64,000 nucleotides of DNA from an uncultured Clostridia bacterium (GTDB lineage: Bacteria > Bacillota > Clostridia > Christensenellales > UBA1242), in assembly GCA_944350265.1 (NCBI GenBank), contig CALVOG010000004.1:41866-105865 (forward strand), written 5' to 3'. Below are positions 61,982-64,000 of the stretch, one piece after another. Every line of letters starts with the position of its first letter. The first letter of the stretch is position 1. The translations under genes were made by a program, and so were the position numbers. The notes beneath the pieces were generated by a model. It ran no database searches and was not told the origin of the DNA. It worked only from the letters and a program-made list of their open reading frames with translations.

Positions 61982-62514
61982 ATGAATGAGAAACAAATTG
62001 AAAAATATAAATATATTATTCAAAATATTATTGATTCAAATGTAAAGTTTTATGGTTTTGAAAATAAAGTTGAATGGGAATTTTTTGATAATTCAGATAG
62101 AGCAATTGTTGGTAAAGTTGGCTCGAACTTAAAATTATTCATAAATATAAACTCGGTTTTATATGCATATGAAATTAATGAGCCATTACAAATTGAATAT
62201 TTCATTTTACATGAAATAAGACATATTTATCAAAAAAGACTAATTTGCTTTATAAAACAGATATAACACTTTGCCCGAGTCCTGAACTTGCACAAAAATA
62301 TGATTATGAATTTAATCACTACATTAAACCAGAAAATTTGGAAGAATATTATTTTCAGCAAATAGAGTTTGAAGCATTTACATTTTCATATGCTGTAATG
62401 CTTTATAAATATGGCCAAATTGAATATATTAAATTACCAGAGTATTTAGAAAGTGCGGGAACACAAAAGTATATTGATAGTTGGTTAAATATTTTTAAAG
62501 AGCAATATTTATAA
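61982..62514 (+). pseudogene. Frameshifted HExxH metallopeptidase-like gene
   Basis: The first frame (61982-62266) ends soon after FILHEIRHIYQ, a zincin-type HExxH motif. The remaining sequence continues in the -1 frame to 62514 (LLYKTDITLCPSPELAQKYDYEFNHYIKP ... IEFEAFTFSYAVMLYKYG). Together they would make about 176 residues. The switch lies at or after CAAAAAAG (near 62230). Gene decay, a sequencing error or ribosomal slippage on the A-run are all possible. The promoter geometry is leaderless. Function unknown; small HExxH proteins of this kind often travel on mobile DNA. Confidence 0.6.
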
Positions 62515-62518
62515 ATCG

Positions 62519-63441
62519 TTAAATAACAACATATACATCATAAGTCTTGATAGATGTTCTTGTTGTGCCACCTTTGAAAGTGCGTTGGATGGTGTGGGTT
62601 TCGGTGAATAGTTTTTTAGATGTTTGCTCGGTGATATGTGGTTGATTTATGGAATAGTTAAGATATATTTCAATCTTTTTATCATACACTTTAATCTGCT
62701 TTATAAAAAGTTCTATTGCTCTGTCTGGGCATTTCTTCATTGTGTACTTAAAAAAGTTTTGAATATCTTCTTTTGTAAGTTCGTAGCGTTCTTTGGATTG
62801 TTCGATAACTAACTTTTCTTGAAGGGTTTTCTTCTGTTTTTCTAGTTCTTCAAGTCTAGATTTTGTGGTTTCGGTTAGTATTCCTTTCTCTATTGCTAGC
62901 ATAATATTGGAAATGGCAGTGTTGGTTCGTTGAAGTTCGCTTTTTAATGCGTTTAAAGAGTTATTGTTTCCAACTCTCTTTTTGTGAAGTTCATAAATTT
63001 TGGTAGATAATTGCTCTAAGTTTTCTGGAATGTTGAATTGAGATATTAAAAATTTATCTATCACATTTTCAATAAAGGCTTTATACATATTCCCAACTAA
63101 ACAATTTCTTTTCTTGGTGGTTATGCATTTGTAATATCGTATTGCTTGTCCATTTGAAGAAATTGCAGATACAGGATACATTTTCTTATTACAACATCCA
63201 CAATATATTTTATCTTTCAATCTAAATATTTCGTGGTTGTCCTTTCGGCATCCATAGCGATTTGCATCAAGTCGTTGTTTTACATTTTGGAATAATTCTT
63301 TTGAGATAATTGGCGGATAGATTTTATCGTATGTTTTACCATTTAATCTATAAATTCCTGTGTAGAACTCATTTTTTAAATAGTGTCTTATGGTTTCTGG
63401 TATAAACTTTTTACCTTTGTTAGTTATATTAATCTCAAAAG
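62519..63441 (-). pseudogene. Large serine recombinase, catalytic domain missing
   Basis: The open frame runs from a stop at ~63442 down to 62519 and encodes only the C-terminal part of a large serine recombinase. It contains the recombinase domain (PETIRHYLKNEFYTGIYRLNGKTYDK ... PPIISKELFQNVKQRLDANR), the zinc ribbon (YCGCCNKKMYPVSA ... YYKCITTKKRNC) and a long coiled coil. The N-terminal resolvase domain with the nucleophilic serine is absent. The ATG/TTG-started version from 63220 is shorter still. It marks a decayed integrative element. Confidence 0.8.
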
Positions 63442-63525
63442 TAAACTAAAATATATATTTCCCTTGAATTGTTGTGAGAACTATGCCACAACAACCAGCC
63501 AAAAGGCGAAGAAAAGGAGCAAATA

Positions 63526-63616
63526 CAAAAAAACGGCATCGTAAAAAAATGGGAAGGCGTGGGGCAATATGGGTTCACCCTTTGCCAGCCTCTCATTTTA
63601 GATGCCGTTTTGTTTG
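63526..63616. repeat. Large nested hairpin beside the recombinase remnant
   Basis: AAAACGGCATC (63530-63540) pairs perfectly with GATGCCGTTTT (63601-63611). Inside, GGC, GGCAA and GGG on the left face CCC, TTGCC and GCC on the right. The whole 80-base unit could fold as one long stacked stem, as RNA or as cruciform DNA. Confidence 0.7.
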
Positions 63617-63665
63617 CGGGAAAATATTTTTGCTAAATTTTTCGATGTAAAAGTTTTTTGTGTGC

Positions 63666-63722
63666 GTGTGCTTGTCTTTCGGTGGAGCGAAGCGACGCCG
63701 ACTTGTATCAAGACAAGCACAC
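63666..63722. repeat. 13-base perfect inverted repeat hairpin
   Basis: GTGTGCTTGTCTT and AAGACAAGCACAC enclose 31 bases that themselves contain TCGG...CCGA. A T-run is lacking, so it is not a standard terminator. Confidence 0.75.
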
Positions 63723-63864
63723 GTCTAAATGCCAATTATATATTACTTCAAAGATTACTTGTAATTAATCAAATTTAAAATATTTTGTTTTAAAATTTAT
63801 TTATATAAAAAATTTGAATTATAAGCAAAAATATGTTATTATATTTTTAATTATGGAGGGTTTT

Positions 63865-63975
63865 ATGAAAAATGATTTACACGTAAGGACAAATTTCTCT
63901 GCAAGTGCTTCTAAAGATTGTAATTGGGAAAAAGTTTTAAAGAAATGTCAAGATGAAAAAATTGATAGGCTTTGA
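63865..63975 (+). pseudogene. N-terminal fragment of a PHP-domain protein
   Basis: After a GGAGGG site, ATG 63865 encodes NDLHVRTNFSASASKDCNWE and reaches a stop after 36 codons. The start matches the PHP phosphoesterase signature DLHxHTxxS, but the second histidine is arginine. The neighbouring frame reads ALIGDF where the family has an ITDH-type motif, so a frameshift is likely. The window ends here, so the state of the rest is unknown. Confidence 0.45.
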
Positions 63976-64000
63976 TTGGGGATTTTTTTATTTTATGTCA

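Noticed and set aside
63483-63650. Basic 55-codon frame starting MPQQPAKRRRK
   Set aside because: It runs across both arms of the large hairpin, lacks a ribosome site, and its composition follows from the A-rich stem; more likely non-coding.

Overview
The window reads as chromosome of an AT-rich, endospore-forming Bacillota (Clostridia-type) bacterium. The evidence is gene content: sporulation genes (a SpoIVFB-like M50 protease, a SpoVB-like flippase, spmA/spmB, sigG, ytxC), the order secG-rnr-smpB-ssrA, a T-box in front of thrS, RNase J, and extended -10 promoters (TGnTAnnnT) with AGGAGG-type ribosome sites. No rRNA operon, CRISPR array or complete phage is present. The exact lineage cannot be set from this sequence; an uncultured gut-type clostridial lineage is an inference only.

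Layout. 1-4.1 kb: 5'-truncated class III nucleotide cyclase, M50 protease, pyruvate kinase. 4.5-9.9 kb: small membrane protein, SecG, RNase R, SmpB, tmRNA (rescue of stalled ribosomes plus RNA decay) and an acidic coiled-coil membrane protein. 9.9-11.4 kb: a repeat-filled gap. 11.4-18.8 kb: hypothetical protein, SpoVB-like protein, HU, SpmB/SpmA, TatD, RsmA, RadC. 19-29.9 kb: class II aldolase, lipoprotein, HflX, SigG, a large flavin/FeS oxidoreductase, a TM2-type protein and MnmA. 30-31 kb: tRNA-Ser(GGA) flanked by partial tRNA copies. 31.4-45.3 kb: GreA, membrane protein, RNase J, TrmR-like methyltransferase, PlsC, S1 protein, ArgS, lipoprotein, YtxC, T-box/ThrS, L13-S9. 45.5-61.9 kb: small membrane proteins, GpmI, uncharacterised proteins, the rsfS-phosphatase-rpiB-glycosyltransferase-like-gapA run, SDR, TadA, two CAAX proteases, RlmH, a 24-residue peptide and YajC. 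61.98-64 kb: an AT-rich patch of decayed accessory genes (frameshifted HExxH protein, serine recombinase lacking its catalytic domain, two large hairpins, PHP fragment), probably the worn edge of an integrated element.

Two features are genome-wide in style. First, seven genes have an extended or consensus promoter whose -10 box ends 6-7 bases before the start codon and have no ribosome site, so their mRNAs should be leaderless. Second, a modular repeat family fills gaps next to gene 3' ends and is absent from every divergent promoter region in the window. Its parts are a GTGAC hairpin, a CGACGAGATTCTTCG core, a CCAAGCGCGCTTGG palindrome block and a GACRTTCGCGGGYGG block.
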